From: Bryobacterales bacterium
Lineage (GTDB): Bacteria > Acidobacteriota > Terriglobia > Bryobacterales > UBA6623
Assembly (NCBI GenBank): GCA_026713545.1
Contig: JAPOOG010000150.1
Location: forward strand, 100,023 to 164,022
DNA: 64,000 nucleotides
Direction of reading: 5' to 3'
The notes beneath the pieces are model-generated. The model searched no databases and had not been told where the DNA came from. It worked only from the letters and a program-made list of their open reading frames with translations. This document shows, one piece after another, positions 8,195 through 16,968 of this stretch. The translations under genes and the position numbers were made by a program. Every line of letters starts with the position of its first letter. The stretch's first letter is position 1.

Positions 8195-9289
8195 ATGAAC
8201 CTGATTCAAATCATGAGTGGCTCGCAGCCGCCGCCACGAAGGGTCGTACCGACGGCGGCGCTGACGATTCTGGTATCTGCATGCAGCGCTTTGCCGACCG
8301 CCGCTCAGGTCCGATGGGGCGATGAGATCCTCCGTCAGCCGCGGCAGTGGTATGCCTCGACCGAGGCGCGCACCGCGGCAGACAGCGTCATCCAGTACCA
8401 GTCGCCGGAGGGAGGATGGCTCAAGAACGCCGATCTGCTGACACCGCCATCGACGCCCGGCGCGTTGGGGAGGCCGACCATCGACAACGGCGCCACTACG
8501 ATGCCGATGAGATTTCTGGCCCTGGTGGCCGATGCCACCGGCGACGCTAAATACCGGAAAGCGTTCGAGCGCGGCATGGACTACCTGTTCGCCGCTCAGT
8601 ACCCGAACGGCGGCTGGCCGCAGTATTTCCCCTTGCGCGAGGGCTACTACTCCCGGATCACCTACAACGACAACGCGATGGTCAACGTGTTGAAGCTTCT
8701 CCGCGACGTAAGCGCCGGCGATGCGCCTTACGGCTTCGTCGACCAGGCGCGCCGCGACAAGGCCGCCGCCGCGCTGGAGCGAGGCATTGATGTGATCCTG
8801 CGCTCTCAAGTCAAGCAGGACGGCCAGCTAACCGCCTGGTGCACCCAGCACGACGAGGAGACGCTTGAACCCGCCTGGGCGCGCTCCTATGAGCCGCCGT
8901 CGCTTTCCGGCGGGGAGAGCGTCGGTATCGTGCGCTTCCTGATGTCGATCGACGAGCCCGCGCCGGAGATCGTTGCGGCGATCGAGGGGGCTGTACGGTG
9001 GCTGCGTTCGGTCGCGATGTCCGGGGTTCGGGTCGATCGGATTCGCAGACCCGACGGCCGCGTCGAGCGGGTTCTGGTCAAAGACTCCGCCGCACCGCCG
9101 CTGTGGGCGCGGTTCTATCAGCTCGGCACCAACCGCCCCCTGTATCTGGACTGCGACTCGGTATACCGCTACGACTTCTCCGAGATCGGCTATGAAAGGC
9201 GCAGCGGTTACAACTACCATGGCACGTGGGCTGCCGGACTTCTTAACGAGGACTATCCGCGCTGGCGCGCGCGACATGGACTGCAATAG
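8195..9289 (+). CDS. Pectate lyase, PL10 family
   Basis: 364 residues from ATG 8195, which precedes a signal peptide (ALTILVSACSALPTAAQ, possibly a lipobox); the open frame runs back to 8108. The catalytic (alpha/alpha) toroid of PL10 is recognisable by 'P-N-G-G-W-P-Q', 'I-T-Y-N-D-N-A-M', 'A-W-C-x-Q-H-D', 'Y-E-x-P-S-L-S-G-G-E-S' and 'W-A-R-F-Y-x-L-G-T-N-R-P'. The enzyme would cleave polygalacturonic acid by beta-elimination at the cell surface. It sits between the two Sde182-type genes and probably belongs to the same transcription unit driven from 5036. A second PL10 gene lies at 25615-27318. Confidence 0.9.
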   Translation: MNLIQIMSGSQPPPRRVVPTAALTILVSACSALPTAAQVRWGDEILRQPRQWYASTEARTAADSVIQYQSPEGGWLKNADLLTPPSTPGALGRPTIDNGATTMPMRFLALVADATGDAKYRKAFERGMDYLFAAQYPNGGWPQYFPLREGYYSRITYNDNAMVNVLKLLRDVSAGDAPYGFVDQARRDKAAAALERGIDVILRSQVKQDGQLTAWCTQHDEETLEPAWARSYEPPSLSGGESVGIVRFLMSIDEPAPEIVAAIEGAVRWLRSVAMSGVRVDRIRRPDGRVERVLVKDSAAPPLWARFYQLGTNRPLYLDCDSVYRYDFSEIGYERRSGYNYHGTWAAGLLNEDYPRWRARHGLQ

Positions 9290-9358
9290 CTGACAGCAGG
9301 TTTCCCTGTCTGCGATGCCGTCACGGCCCAGGCGTTCAACCGGAAGGAGGTATTCCGC

Positions 9359-10650
9359 ATGCCTTGCACCACAAGACGTCGATTCTTGACCGGGGCTCTC
9401 GGCCTGTCGGCATCACCAGGGTTTGCATGCGCCCAGCATCGTGCTGGCTTCGGGGACGAGCGTCACCGTGTCCTTGTATCGACGGACATCGGCGGCTCCG
9501 ACCCGGATGACTTCCAGTCGATGGTGCACTTCCTGGTCTACTCCGACCTGTTCGATGTCGAAGGACTTGTCTCCTCGCCATGGGGCGCAGGCCGCAAGCG
9601 GCATATCCTTGAAGTGATCGATCGATACGAGGCGGATTACCCCAATCTGCGGACATGGTCAGAGCGATATCCCGCTCCTGACGATCTGCAGTCGATCACG
9701 AAACAGGGCGAGACCGGGTTCGCTGTGGGTGCGGGCTACAATCGCCCCACGGAGGGTTCCAACTGGATCGTCGAGTGCGCTCGGCGTGACGATCTGTGCC
9801 CGCTCTACGTGCTGGTATGGGGGACGATCGAGGATGTCGCTCAGGCGCTCCATGACGATCCGCCCATCAAAGAGAAATTGCGCGTGTACTTTATCGCAGG
9901 TCCAAACAAGAAGTGGAGCCCGGCGGCATACAACCACATCGAGCAGAATCACCCGGATCTGTGGATCATCGAGAACAATTCCACGTACCGCGGTTGGTTC
10001 GAGGGCAGAGATCAGTCGGGCGACCTGGGTAACCGGAGTTTCGTTGATACTCACATCCGGGGACACGGCGCACTGGGAGGGTACTTCACGGAACACTTGG
10101 GCGGCGTCATCAAGATGGGCGATACGCCGTCTGTGACCTACATGATGGGCTCTCCGGAGAACCCGGCCCTACCCAGCTGGGGCGGCCGCTTCGTACGCGC
10201 ATGGGAGCGCCCCAAGCGCGTCTTCGACCGGCTCACCGCCTTCGACGACGAACTCGAGACGTTCGGTCTGCTGGAGCTGGTGTTGCCGGGACCTGAAGGC
10301 GCTGAAGCCAGCCTGGTTGTAGACGGGCAGGAGTTTCCGGCGGCTTCCGAAGGCGCCTCGGGCTACCGCTTTCGATTTGTGCCCAAGGAAACCAAACGCT
10401 GGTCCTATCGAACGAAGAGCATCGCTGCCGAGCTGGACGGACTGGCAGGCGCCTTCAGCAGCGTCGATCCGTTGCCGGATGCTGCGAGTCGGCCCTCCGC
10501 GCGACATCCCCATTGGTGGACTGACGACCCGGACCGCGCTTTCGCCGAAGGACCCATCTCGGCGCGGTCACCGTGAACCGATGGCGTGAAGAGTTCCTGC
10601 GCGATTTTGCCGCACGCATGATTCGTTGCCGGGCTCCGGTTGCCGGGTAG
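9359..10650 (+). pseudogene. Sde182-type nucleoside-hydrolase-like protein, frameshifted near the C-terminus
   Basis: Excellent ribosome binding site (GGAAGGAGG) before ATG 9359. A Tat-type leader (T-T-R-R-R-F-L-T-G-A-L-G-L) is followed by the nucleoside-hydrolase-like core 'V-S-T-D-I-G-G-S-D-P-D-D'. The first frame stops at 10576, but the family's conserved ending N-R-W-R-E-E-F-L-R-D-F-A-A-R-M lies in a second frame from about 10553 to a TAG at 10650. A one-base loss in or near a short C run explains this. The C-terminal Ig-like domain of the paralogue at 6681 is absent. The product may still fold, so 'damaged' is safer than 'dead'. Confidence 0.75.
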
Positions 10651-10946
10651 CCTCTTGTCTCCGGCCTCCAGGTCTTCGTTATCCTCTCCGCGATGCCGTT
10701 TCCCCGTCGGCCTGCAATCGCCTTATTGGGGCCGAGCATCGCCAGCTACGGCCAACGAACAGTGTCCGCGCAAGATCGGCATACTGTTGCCGCACAACAG
10801 GAATCACCTTGACGAAAATTGTATTGGCCAGCGCCCGAGGCAAAGGCATCCGTTTGTCGCGCAAACTCAGAGACTCCGCCGATGCCGTCGCTTGGCCGGA
10901 CGATGGCGGGCAAGCAGGATCCGATGGATTCGATTGTGCTTGGTTG
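10651..10946. other. Gap between pectin cluster and tRNA, no gene seen
   Basis: About 300 bases. Open frames here either lack family resemblance or run into the tRNA antisense. No integrase fragment or repeat could be recognised. Confidence 0.4.
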
Positions 10947-11022
10947 TGGTGGGCCCTGCAGGATTCGAACCTGCGGCCTACGGATTATGAGTCCGCAGCT
11001 CTAACCGCTGAGCTAAGGGCCC
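10947..11022 (-). tRNA. tRNA-Ile2 (anticodon CAT, to be lysidine-modified)
   Basis: 76 bases including an encoded CCA. The acceptor stem pairs GGGCCCT with AGGGCCC, the D arm is GCTC/GAGC, the anticodon stem-loop is GCGGA-CTCATAA-TCCGT and the T arm is GCAGG-TTCGAAT-CCTGC. The CAT anticodon could be Met, but the GGGCCCTTAGCTCAG 5' end and A discriminator match the minor isoleucine tRNA that TilS converts to read AUA. It marks the right edge of the putative pectin island; a 3'-half duplicate is at 3778-3824. Confidence 0.93.
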
Positions 11023-11161
11023 TCCCGATCAACAGGCTTGCGCCTCCCACGATTCTACACTGCGTTACATTTATATAATGTTCAGTTACGTCCCGACTCG
11101 AGGTTTCGCGCCTTGATAAAGACGCTGCGGCGGTTCACACCGCTCCGAGAGCAAGTCAACC

Positions 11162-11536
11162 ATGGCCGGTCATAGCAAAATCCATCGCTGGGATGACATC
11201 GAGCACGAAGAGCTCGGGCCCGCGATCGGAAGACGGGTTGTCCACACCGACCGCATGACGATAGCTCGTCTCTATTTGAAACAGGGAGGGGTTGTGCCCC
11301 GGCACCATCACGAAAACGAGCAGGTGAGCTATGTGATGGAGGGCCGTTTGCGCTTCTACTTTGACGACCGCGAAGAAGACGTGTCGGCCGGCGAGATGAT
11401 GCAGATTCCTTCGCAGAAGCCGCACAAAGTGGAAGCTCTTGAGGATGCCGTCGCTCTGGATCTCTTCCAGCCCGTGCGTGAAGACTGGCTGCGAGGTGAC
11501 GACGCCTATTTGAGAAACCCTTCCGCTTCGTCGTAA
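11162..11536 (+). CDS. Small cupin-domain protein
   Basis: 124 residues forming one cupin barrel. Motif 1 is visible as 'P-R-H-H-H-E-N-E-Q-V-S-Y-V-M-E-G' (two or three His and a Glu as metal ligands) and motif 2 as 'A-G-E-M-M-Q-I-P-S-Q-K-P-H'. Single-domain cupins of this size include sugar or amino-acid isomerases, dioxygenases and storage-like binding proteins, so no reaction is assigned. No signal peptide is seen. A TATAAT box at 11074-11079 lies upstream but without a good -35 element. It is adjacent to the tRNA on the opposite strand and ends shortly before the large secreted protein gene. Confidence 0.85.
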   Translation: MAGHSKIHRWDDIEHEELGPAIGRRVVHTDRMTIARLYLKQGGVVPRHHHENEQVSYVMEGRLRFYFDDREEDVSAGEMMQIPSQKPHKVEALEDAVALDLFQPVREDWLRGDDAYLRNPSASS

Positions 11537-11704
11537 CGTATTAGGTATTGGGGGAAGGGCTTGTTCTTGATTCGCCGTTTCCACCTACGCGGTATTCTCT
11601 CAGGGCGTCCCCGTAATCAAGCAGTGCAAACGAAGAACTTTCAGCCGCATCGGGGATGCCTGGTCGGCACCGGAACCATTGGACGGGACAGTCTCGTCGT
11701 GTCG

Positions 11705-14700
11705 ATGCTGTTGGCGCTCTCGCTGGCGCCGATAGCAACAGCGCAGCCTGTCTTTGTGAACGGGCAGGCAGCCCGTCTGGTTGTCGGCCAACCCAGTTTC
11801 ACTCGTCAGGCGCCCGTGTCGAGCCGCGAGACCATCGGCGGGGCGGCGGGAGTCGCCGTCGTAGGAGGACACCTCTTCATCGCGGACGGCAATGAAGTCG
11901 GTTCGACTCCCCTCAACAACCGGGTCCTGATCTACGAAGACTTGTCGAGCTTCATCCCCGACCTCGATGCGGAACTGCCGCAGCCGGGAGCGGATTTGCC
12001 GGATGACGACTTCTGTCCCGTCTGTGTCGGCCTGCCGGATACCGTACTCGGTCAGACCGACTTCGACAGTTTCGGGCCGGGGCTCGCCGACGGTGTCCAG
12101 AACCCTTCGGCGGTCCACTCCAACGGCACGGCGGTCGCGGTCGCCGACACCGACAACAACCGAGTTCTCATTTGGCAGACGATTCCCACCATGAACGGGA
12201 CGCTCCCGGACGTTGTGGTCGGACAGCCCGACTTTGAGAGCAGCACCCCGCAGACGACAGCCGACGGTTTGCGCGGACCGCAGGGCGTCTGGATCGACAG
12301 CGGGCGTCTGTTCGTTGCCGACACCCTGAACGGACGTATCCTGATCTACAACTCGATCCCGACTTCCAACGGAGCCGCCGCCAACATCGTCCTGGGCCAA
12401 CCCGACTTCGATACGCGACCCGAGCCCGACATTACGAAGTCGAACGTGGAGACCACGGCCTCGACAATGCTCGACCCGGTGGCAGTCACCGTCACGAACG
12501 GCCAGATGTTCGTCAGCGATCTAGGCTTCAGCCGGGTGATGATCTTTTTCAACATCCCTACGCAGAATTTCGTTCCCGCCGATGTCGTGGTGGGGCAGGT
12601 GGATCTTGAAACTTCTGTGGCAAACGATTCCAGAGCGCTGTGCGAACCATTGGATCCGCCGCCGCCCTCGAACCTCGATGACGAGATGTCTTCCGAGCCG
12701 GATGACGACTGCGAGGTCACGGAGGAAAAGGAAGAGTCTTGTTCAGACGAGATCGACAACGATTGCGACGGCATGATCGATTTCTTCAATGACGACGACT
12801 GCGGCCCGGCCTATCCCAGACGTTGTGAAGCTACGCTGCATTTCCCTCGCTTCGCGCTTTCGGACGGCAAGAAGCTCTATATCTCCGACAGCGGGAACGA
12901 TCGGGTGCTGATCTACAACGAGGTCCCACAGGAGAACGGAGCGGCGGCAGATGTCGTGCTGGGACAAGCCGACTTTCAGAGCCTGAGAGAGTCTACCGGC
13001 GCGGCGAGCCTTCGCTCACCCGGCACGCTTGCCCTTGACGGTGAGAACCTCTACGTCGCCGATCCTTTTACACGGCGCGTTTTGGTCTTTACACCGGCCG
13101 AAGACCAGATTGCCGACGATGGACTAGTCAACGCCGCGTCTTACCAGATTCCGGCAAGCGGCTCCATCTTCATGACGGGCGATCTGACCGCTGGGCAGGT
13201 AACGACAGTCACAATCGGCCCCCGCAAGTACGAACATGTTGCGGAAGAGGGCGATGCGGCGCCCCAGGCCGCTGCATCACTTCTCGAGCAGATCAACTCC
13301 GACCCCTATTCCCTCGCCACGGCGACTCCCGCCGTGCAAGGCGGCAACCACGCCAGCGGCGCCCTGACGTTCGGCGGCGAGATTCAACCTGGTGACCGCA
13401 TCACACTCAACGTCGGCGATGAAACGTATGAGGTCACCGTTCATGCGGATGACCAACCGTTCGTGATGGTCGACCGCTTCTTGCACGAGTTCAGGAACAA
13501 CCCCGACTCACGGTTCTTCGTGCTCCGAGACACGACAGGAGACGTTCTCAACGTGCTGCGGTTCGTTTTCCGAGATATCGGCCCGACAGGGAACAACATC
13601 CCCTATTCGTTCACGTTGTCGCCTGGAGCGCTCATTACGGTCGAAGCGGAGGGGGAAGCCCTCACTGGAGGCGACCTCAACTACGGTTTCCGTGTCTTCG
13701 CCAAGGAGCCCGGCCCGGAAGGCAACGGTATCTCCTTCACCTCCGCGACGGCGCAGGGCGAAAGAAGCACCACCGGGCCCTCGCGTTCGGGACAACAACT
13801 CAAGGGAGGCAGTGACGCTCGTGAGTTGCCGGTTGGCACGATCGGGGTCTTGTTCGGCAAGGACTTCGCCAATCGTATTTGGTATCCGGGGTACGCGGAC
13901 CCCGAAGTGCCGCCAGAGGGAGAAGGCGTTCGCGGTTTTCTCCACGGCGACTCCGGGTTCGGCAGCCGTGCGTTGGAACTGCCCACGGAATTGGGCGGGG
14001 TGCGCGTCTATGTCAACGGAGTCTCAGCGCCCTTGTTCAGCGTCACTCCGGAACAGATTTATTTCCTCGTTCCTTTCGAAACGGTGGGCAGCACTGCCAG
14101 TGTCTACGTGCACAGGATGCGTGACGACGGGACGGTGAGCGTTTCCGCGCCCAGGGCTGCGAAAGTGGCTCGTGCTTCACCCGGTTTGTTTGCGTTTGAT
14201 GGACCCGAACCGCGGCAGGCCATCGCTGTTCATACCACGGGTATTGCCCAAGGCCGCATCGCAGTCACGCAAACCGATACCCGTGAAGGCACCACGATCA
14301 CCGCAGGCGTTACCGTCACCATCAGAGTGCAAGGCAGGACCTATTCCTACGTCACAGTGGACGGCGATAGCGCCCAGAGCGTGCGGGACGCGCTGGTGGC
14401 TGCCATCAACGACGGAGATGGAGACCCAGATGTCGTCGCTTCCGCCGCAAGGGAGGGATTCTTCTCAGCGCGCGCCGATGTCACCTTGACGGGAGAGATT
14501 CAAGCAGGCGACACCTTCACCGTCACCATTAACGATCGCCCCTACATCGTCGTTGTACAAGAAGGCGATACGCTGGCCAGCATCCGCAACAAGATGGTCG
14601 ACGAGATCAACTCCGGCCTCGGCGACCCTGATGCCACGGCTCGCCGGCTCGAAGGTTTCGATCCCCAGGCTCCGATCATGCAGGTGGTTGCGCGAGTCCT

Positions 14701-15319
14701 GGGCGTGGAAGGCAACAACATTACGTTTTCCGTCTCCGTTAACGAAGGCTCCCAGTTGATGGTGGAAACGAACGCCGAGGATGGAACCCTTAGGGGAGGC
14801 CAGACTCCGGTGATCGTCCTGCTCACCGCGCGAGTCGCGGGTCGTGAGGCGAATGAGATCGAGTTTTCAGCCGAGACGACCGATGAGAGGGTCGTGAACG
14901 TCCAAAGCCGCACGAGCAATCTGTGCTGCGGCAACGAGCCATTCTCATTGATTACGCCCGAGAACCCGGCCGCTCCGGGAGAAGTGATCACTCTGTTCGG
15001 AACCGGATTGGGGCAAACCGCGCCGAATCCTCAGGACTTGGGTATCCCCTCCGGGCAACCCATACCGACCGGCGAGTCGCTGACCGTTCCGTTCGTGGCG
15101 GACGACTTCGTGTCGTCTCTCGTGGATGGCCGGTCGGCGGTAATCCAATTCGTTGGCTTGATGCCGGGGCAGGTGGGTGTCTATCAGATCAACATGCGGC
15201 TCAATGAAGGCCATGAAGACAACCCGACTGCCCCCGTTACGATCGCGCAAGTGTTGTTCGTCAGCAACGTCGTCACAATACCCATCAAGAACGTCCGGCC
15301 CCGCCGGGACGCTTATTAG
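11705..15319 (+). CDS. Giant secreted NHL-repeat / TIGR03437-type surface protein
   Basis: About 1204 residues. Signal peptide M-L-L-A-L-S-L-A-P-I-A-T-A-Q (start ATG 11705 or GTG 11699). The first third is a beta-propeller with at least five repeats ending in the V-V-G-Q-P-D-F type motif. An acidic loop around 12735-12800 (C-S-D-E-I-D-N-D-C-D-G) resembles the MopE-type metal-binding motif. Next come duplicated ~90-residue modules containing 'G-E-I-Q-x-G-D-x-x-T-V/L' (13150-13680 and 14270-14860). Two blocks match the Solibacter C-terminal domain ('G-G-V-R-V-Y-V-N-G-V-x-A-P-L-F' and 'A-P-G-E-V-I-T-L-F-G-T-G-L-G'). It is probably cell-surface exposed; ligand unknown. Confidence 0.85.
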   Translation: MLLALSLAPIATAQPVFVNGQAARLVVGQPSFTRQAPVSSRETIGGAAGVAVVGGHLFIADGNEVGSTPLNNRVLIYEDLSSFIPDLDAELPQPGADLPDDDFCPVCVGLPDTVLGQTDFDSFGPGLADGVQNPSAVHSNGTAVAVADTDNNRVLIWQTIPTMNGTLPDVVVGQPDFESSTPQTTADGLRGPQGVWIDSGRLFVADTLNGRILIYNSIPTSNGAAANIVLGQPDFDTRPEPDITKSNVETTASTMLDPVAVTVTNGQMFVSDLGFSRVMIFFNIPTQNFVPADVVVGQVDLETSVANDSRALCEPLDPPPPSNLDDEMSSEPDDDCEVTEEKEESCSDEIDNDCDGMIDFFNDDDCGPAYPRRCEATLHFPRFALSDGKKLYISDSGNDRVLIYNEVPQENGAAADVVLGQADFQSLRESTGAASLRSPGTLALDGENLYVADPFTRRVLVFTPAEDQIADDGLVNAASYQIPASGSIFMTGDLTAGQVTTVTIGPRKYEHVAEEGDAAPQAAASLLEQINSDPYSLATATPAVQGGNHASGALTFGGEIQPGDRITLNVGDETYEVTVHADDQPFVMVDRFLHEFRNNPDSRFFVLRDTTGDVLNVLRFVFRDIGPTGNNIPYSFTLSPGALITVEAEGEALTGGDLNYGFRVFAKEPGPEGNGISFTSATAQGERSTTGPSRSGQQLKGGSDARELPVGTIGVLFGKDFANRIWYPGYADPEVPPEGEGVRGFLHGDSGFGSRALELPTELGGVRVYVNGVSAPLFSVTPEQIYFLVPFETVGSTASVYVHRMRDDGTVSVSAPRAAKVARASPGLFAFDGPEPRQAIAVHTTGIAQGRIAVTQTDTREGTTITAGVTVTIRVQGRTYSYVTVDGDSAQSVRDALVAAINDGDGDPDVVASAAREGFFSARADVTLTGEIQAGDTFTVTINDRPYIVVVQEGDTLASIRNKMVDEINSGLGDPDATARRLEGFDPQAPIMQVVARVLGVEGNNITFSVSVNEGSQLMVETNAEDGTLRGGQTPVIVLLTARVAGREANEIEFSAETTDERVVNVQSRTSNLCCGNEPFSLITPENPAAPGEVITLFGTGLGQTAPNPQDLGIPSGQPIPTGESLTVPFVADDFVSSLVDGRSAVIQFVGLMPGQVGVYQINMRLNEGHEDNPTAPVTIAQVLFVSNVVTIPIKNVRPRRDAY

Positions 15320-15334
15320 CAACCCGGGGCGGTA

Positions 15335-15513
15335 GTCCCGCGGAAAGCGCGGCGGGCTTCTGCGGTCGCTCGGCGAGGAATGAGGAGGAGGATGGTTCTG
15401 GGCGATCTCCTCCGACGAACGAAAAAGCCGACGGGCGCAAACGTCCGTCGTCGCCCGAAGGGTTAGGCGCCTCTTCCGCCGGCGGCACGGAGAGTGCGGC
15501 GCAACGTTCCTGG
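15335..15513 (+). repeat. Intergenic repeat family E, copy 1
   Basis: 179 bases starting at GTCCCG and ending at TTCCTGG, matched in inverted orientation at 47735-47909 (roughly 85% identical by eye). The most conserved part is the middle, with GATCTCCTCCGACGAACGA and the following GC-rich arm. Both copies lie between genes. No coding capacity is credible. Confidence 0.7.
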
Positions 15514-15586
15514 AGCGGCCAGAGGGCGGTCCCTCTGCGTCACGGCGCGTAACGCCGCCTGCGTGACTTTCATCAAGATCTTCCGG

Positions 15587-16801
15587 CTATGCCCCGGCGA
15601 AGATCTCCCGCATTCGCCGGGCTGCCAGCCTCTCGTCACCAGGGTCATTCATGAATACGGTGAACTGAACCCCCTGCTGGGGGTTGCCGGCGACAGCGAT
15701 GCGGGGCTCGCCTTCCAGGAGTTGTTCCCGCAGTTGCCTGGTGGTGATGCCGAGTTCCGCTTCGTCCCATTCAACCACCACGCGATGCACGCGCCGGGTG
15801 CGCTCGAACGGGACGCGGCTCGTCCGAAGGCCCCGGATCTTCTTGATCTCGTGTTCAAGCCAATCCGCTTGCTTCTTGGATTCCTTGTCGATAGCTTTGA
15901 AGTCAAGCTTGGCGTAGCGCTCCACGGCCAGCCACAGGGCGACCATCTCTTCACGTCCGACCTTCATGGCACGTCCGCTGGAGTTGGAGTGGGGATTGGA
16001 GTTGAGCCAGGCGGCCTGAATCAAGTCCTTGCGGCCGGCCAGAAGTCCCGAGCACTGCGGGCCACTGATGTGCTTTCCGCCGCTGACACAGATCAGATCG
16101 ACGCCGATAGCAGCAAGCTCTTGGATGTTCTTCCAAGGGGGCAGCATGTTGGCGGCATCGACCATGACCGGAACGCCGGACGGCTTCGCGATGGCGAGAA
16201 CATCGCTGACTTCGACGTGCTCCCGATCCTTCCAGGCCCAGTCACCGGTCGTGCCGCCGAGCATGTAGATCATCGCCGTGTTCTCGTTGATGGCCTTTTC
16301 GAGTTGCTCGGCGCCCTCGACCTCGACAATCTTGACGCCCGCAGTGCGGACGGCGTGATCGTACCCGTTTCGGTGGATGGTCTGGATGACCACTTCAGAC
16401 TTCATGCCGCTGACATCGGGAAGCTGTCGTATGTTCTTCGGATCGTCACCGGCGACGCAGGCATAGGTGCCGATGGCGATCGCTCCCGCCGCGCCGGTGC
16501 TGACCATGGCGTCTTCACAGCCAATCAGCTCGGAAATCCGCCGTCCAATGGCATCCTGTAGTTCCTCGAGCACAACGTAGTGACGCGCCGCTTCAGCCTG
16601 GGCCTCAAATAACTCGGGGGCCTGCTTGGATGCCCCGATCGTCGTATAGGTGCCCTGAAAGTTGATCAACGGACGGATACCGAGTTCCCCATAAACATCT
16701 CGCCCGGTCTTGAGCGCTCCTGATGCGGCGAAGGACCACAGACCGGTGAGTGATCCCAGGCCGGCGCCTTGCAAGATTCGTCTTCGTGTGGAGGAAACCA
16801 T
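15587..16801 (-). CDS. SelA-like PLP-dependent enzyme with Tat-type leader
   Basis: 404 residues from ATG 16801, which follows a CGAGGTAG binding site; the open frame extends to 16882. The leader S-T-R-R-R-I-L-Q-G-A-G is twin-arginine like. The body is a fold-type I PLP enzyme of the L-seryl-tRNA(Sec) selenium transferase/DgaE group. Recognisable are 'L-G-x-R-P-L-I-N-F-Q-G-T-Y-T', 'T-G-A-A-G-A-I-A-I-G-T-Y' and the Schiff-base region 'V-S-G-G-K-H-I-S-G-P-Q'. Relatives without an export signal eliminate ammonia from glucosaminate-6-phosphate-like substrates or act in unknown amino-acid reactions. SelA itself is unlikely, given the leader and the lack of sel genes here. Divergent from prpE. Confidence 0.8.
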   Translation of the reverse strand: MVSSTRRRILQGAGLGSLTGLWSFAASGALKTGRDVYGELGIRPLINFQGTYTTIGASKQAPELFEAQAEAARHYVVLEELQDAIGRRISELIGCEDAMVSTGAAGAIAIGTYACVAGDDPKNIRQLPDVSGMKSEVVIQTIHRNGYDHAVRTAGVKIVEVEGAEQLEKAINENTAMIYMLGGTTGDWAWKDREHVEVSDVLAIAKPSGVPVMVDAANMLPPWKNIQELAAIGVDLICVSGGKHISGPQCSGLLAGRKDLIQAAWLNSNPHSNSSGRAMKVGREEMVALWLAVERYAKLDFKAIDKESKKQADWLEHEIKKIRGLRTSRVPFERTRRVHRVVVEWDEAELGITTRQLREQLLEGEPRIAVAGNPQQGVQFTVFMNDPGDERLAARRMREIFAGA

Positions 16802-16822
16802 GTTCGTTCTACCTCGGTGAAC

Positions 16823-16828
16823 ATTATA
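16823..16828 (-). promoter_or_regulatory. Probable -10 element of the SelA-like gene
   Basis: The minus strand reads TATAAT here, 22 bases before the start codon at 16801. A transcript would have a very short leader containing the CGAGGTAG binding site. No good -35 element is seen at the normal distance. Confidence 0.4.
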
Positions 16829-16968
16829 GAGTTGGACCGTCCGTCGTGTGATCAATGCAGCCCGGCAAGAAGACGCCGGCAATCAACCGGCATTCCCCGT
16901 CCGGTTGCAGAGAGGGGATACACTGAAACCTTTGCCTTGACGGATCAGCTTCTGGAGGGATGCAGAAC

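Noticed and set aside
3825..10946. Integrase or transposase inside the putative island
   Set aside because: None of the frames resembles a tyrosine or serine recombinase or a transposase.
10626..11078. 150-codon plus-strand open frame containing Q-D-S-N-L-R-P-T-D-Y-E-S-A-A-L
   Set aside because: This is the well-known spurious translation of the antisense strand of a tRNA gene (tRNA-Ile2 here).
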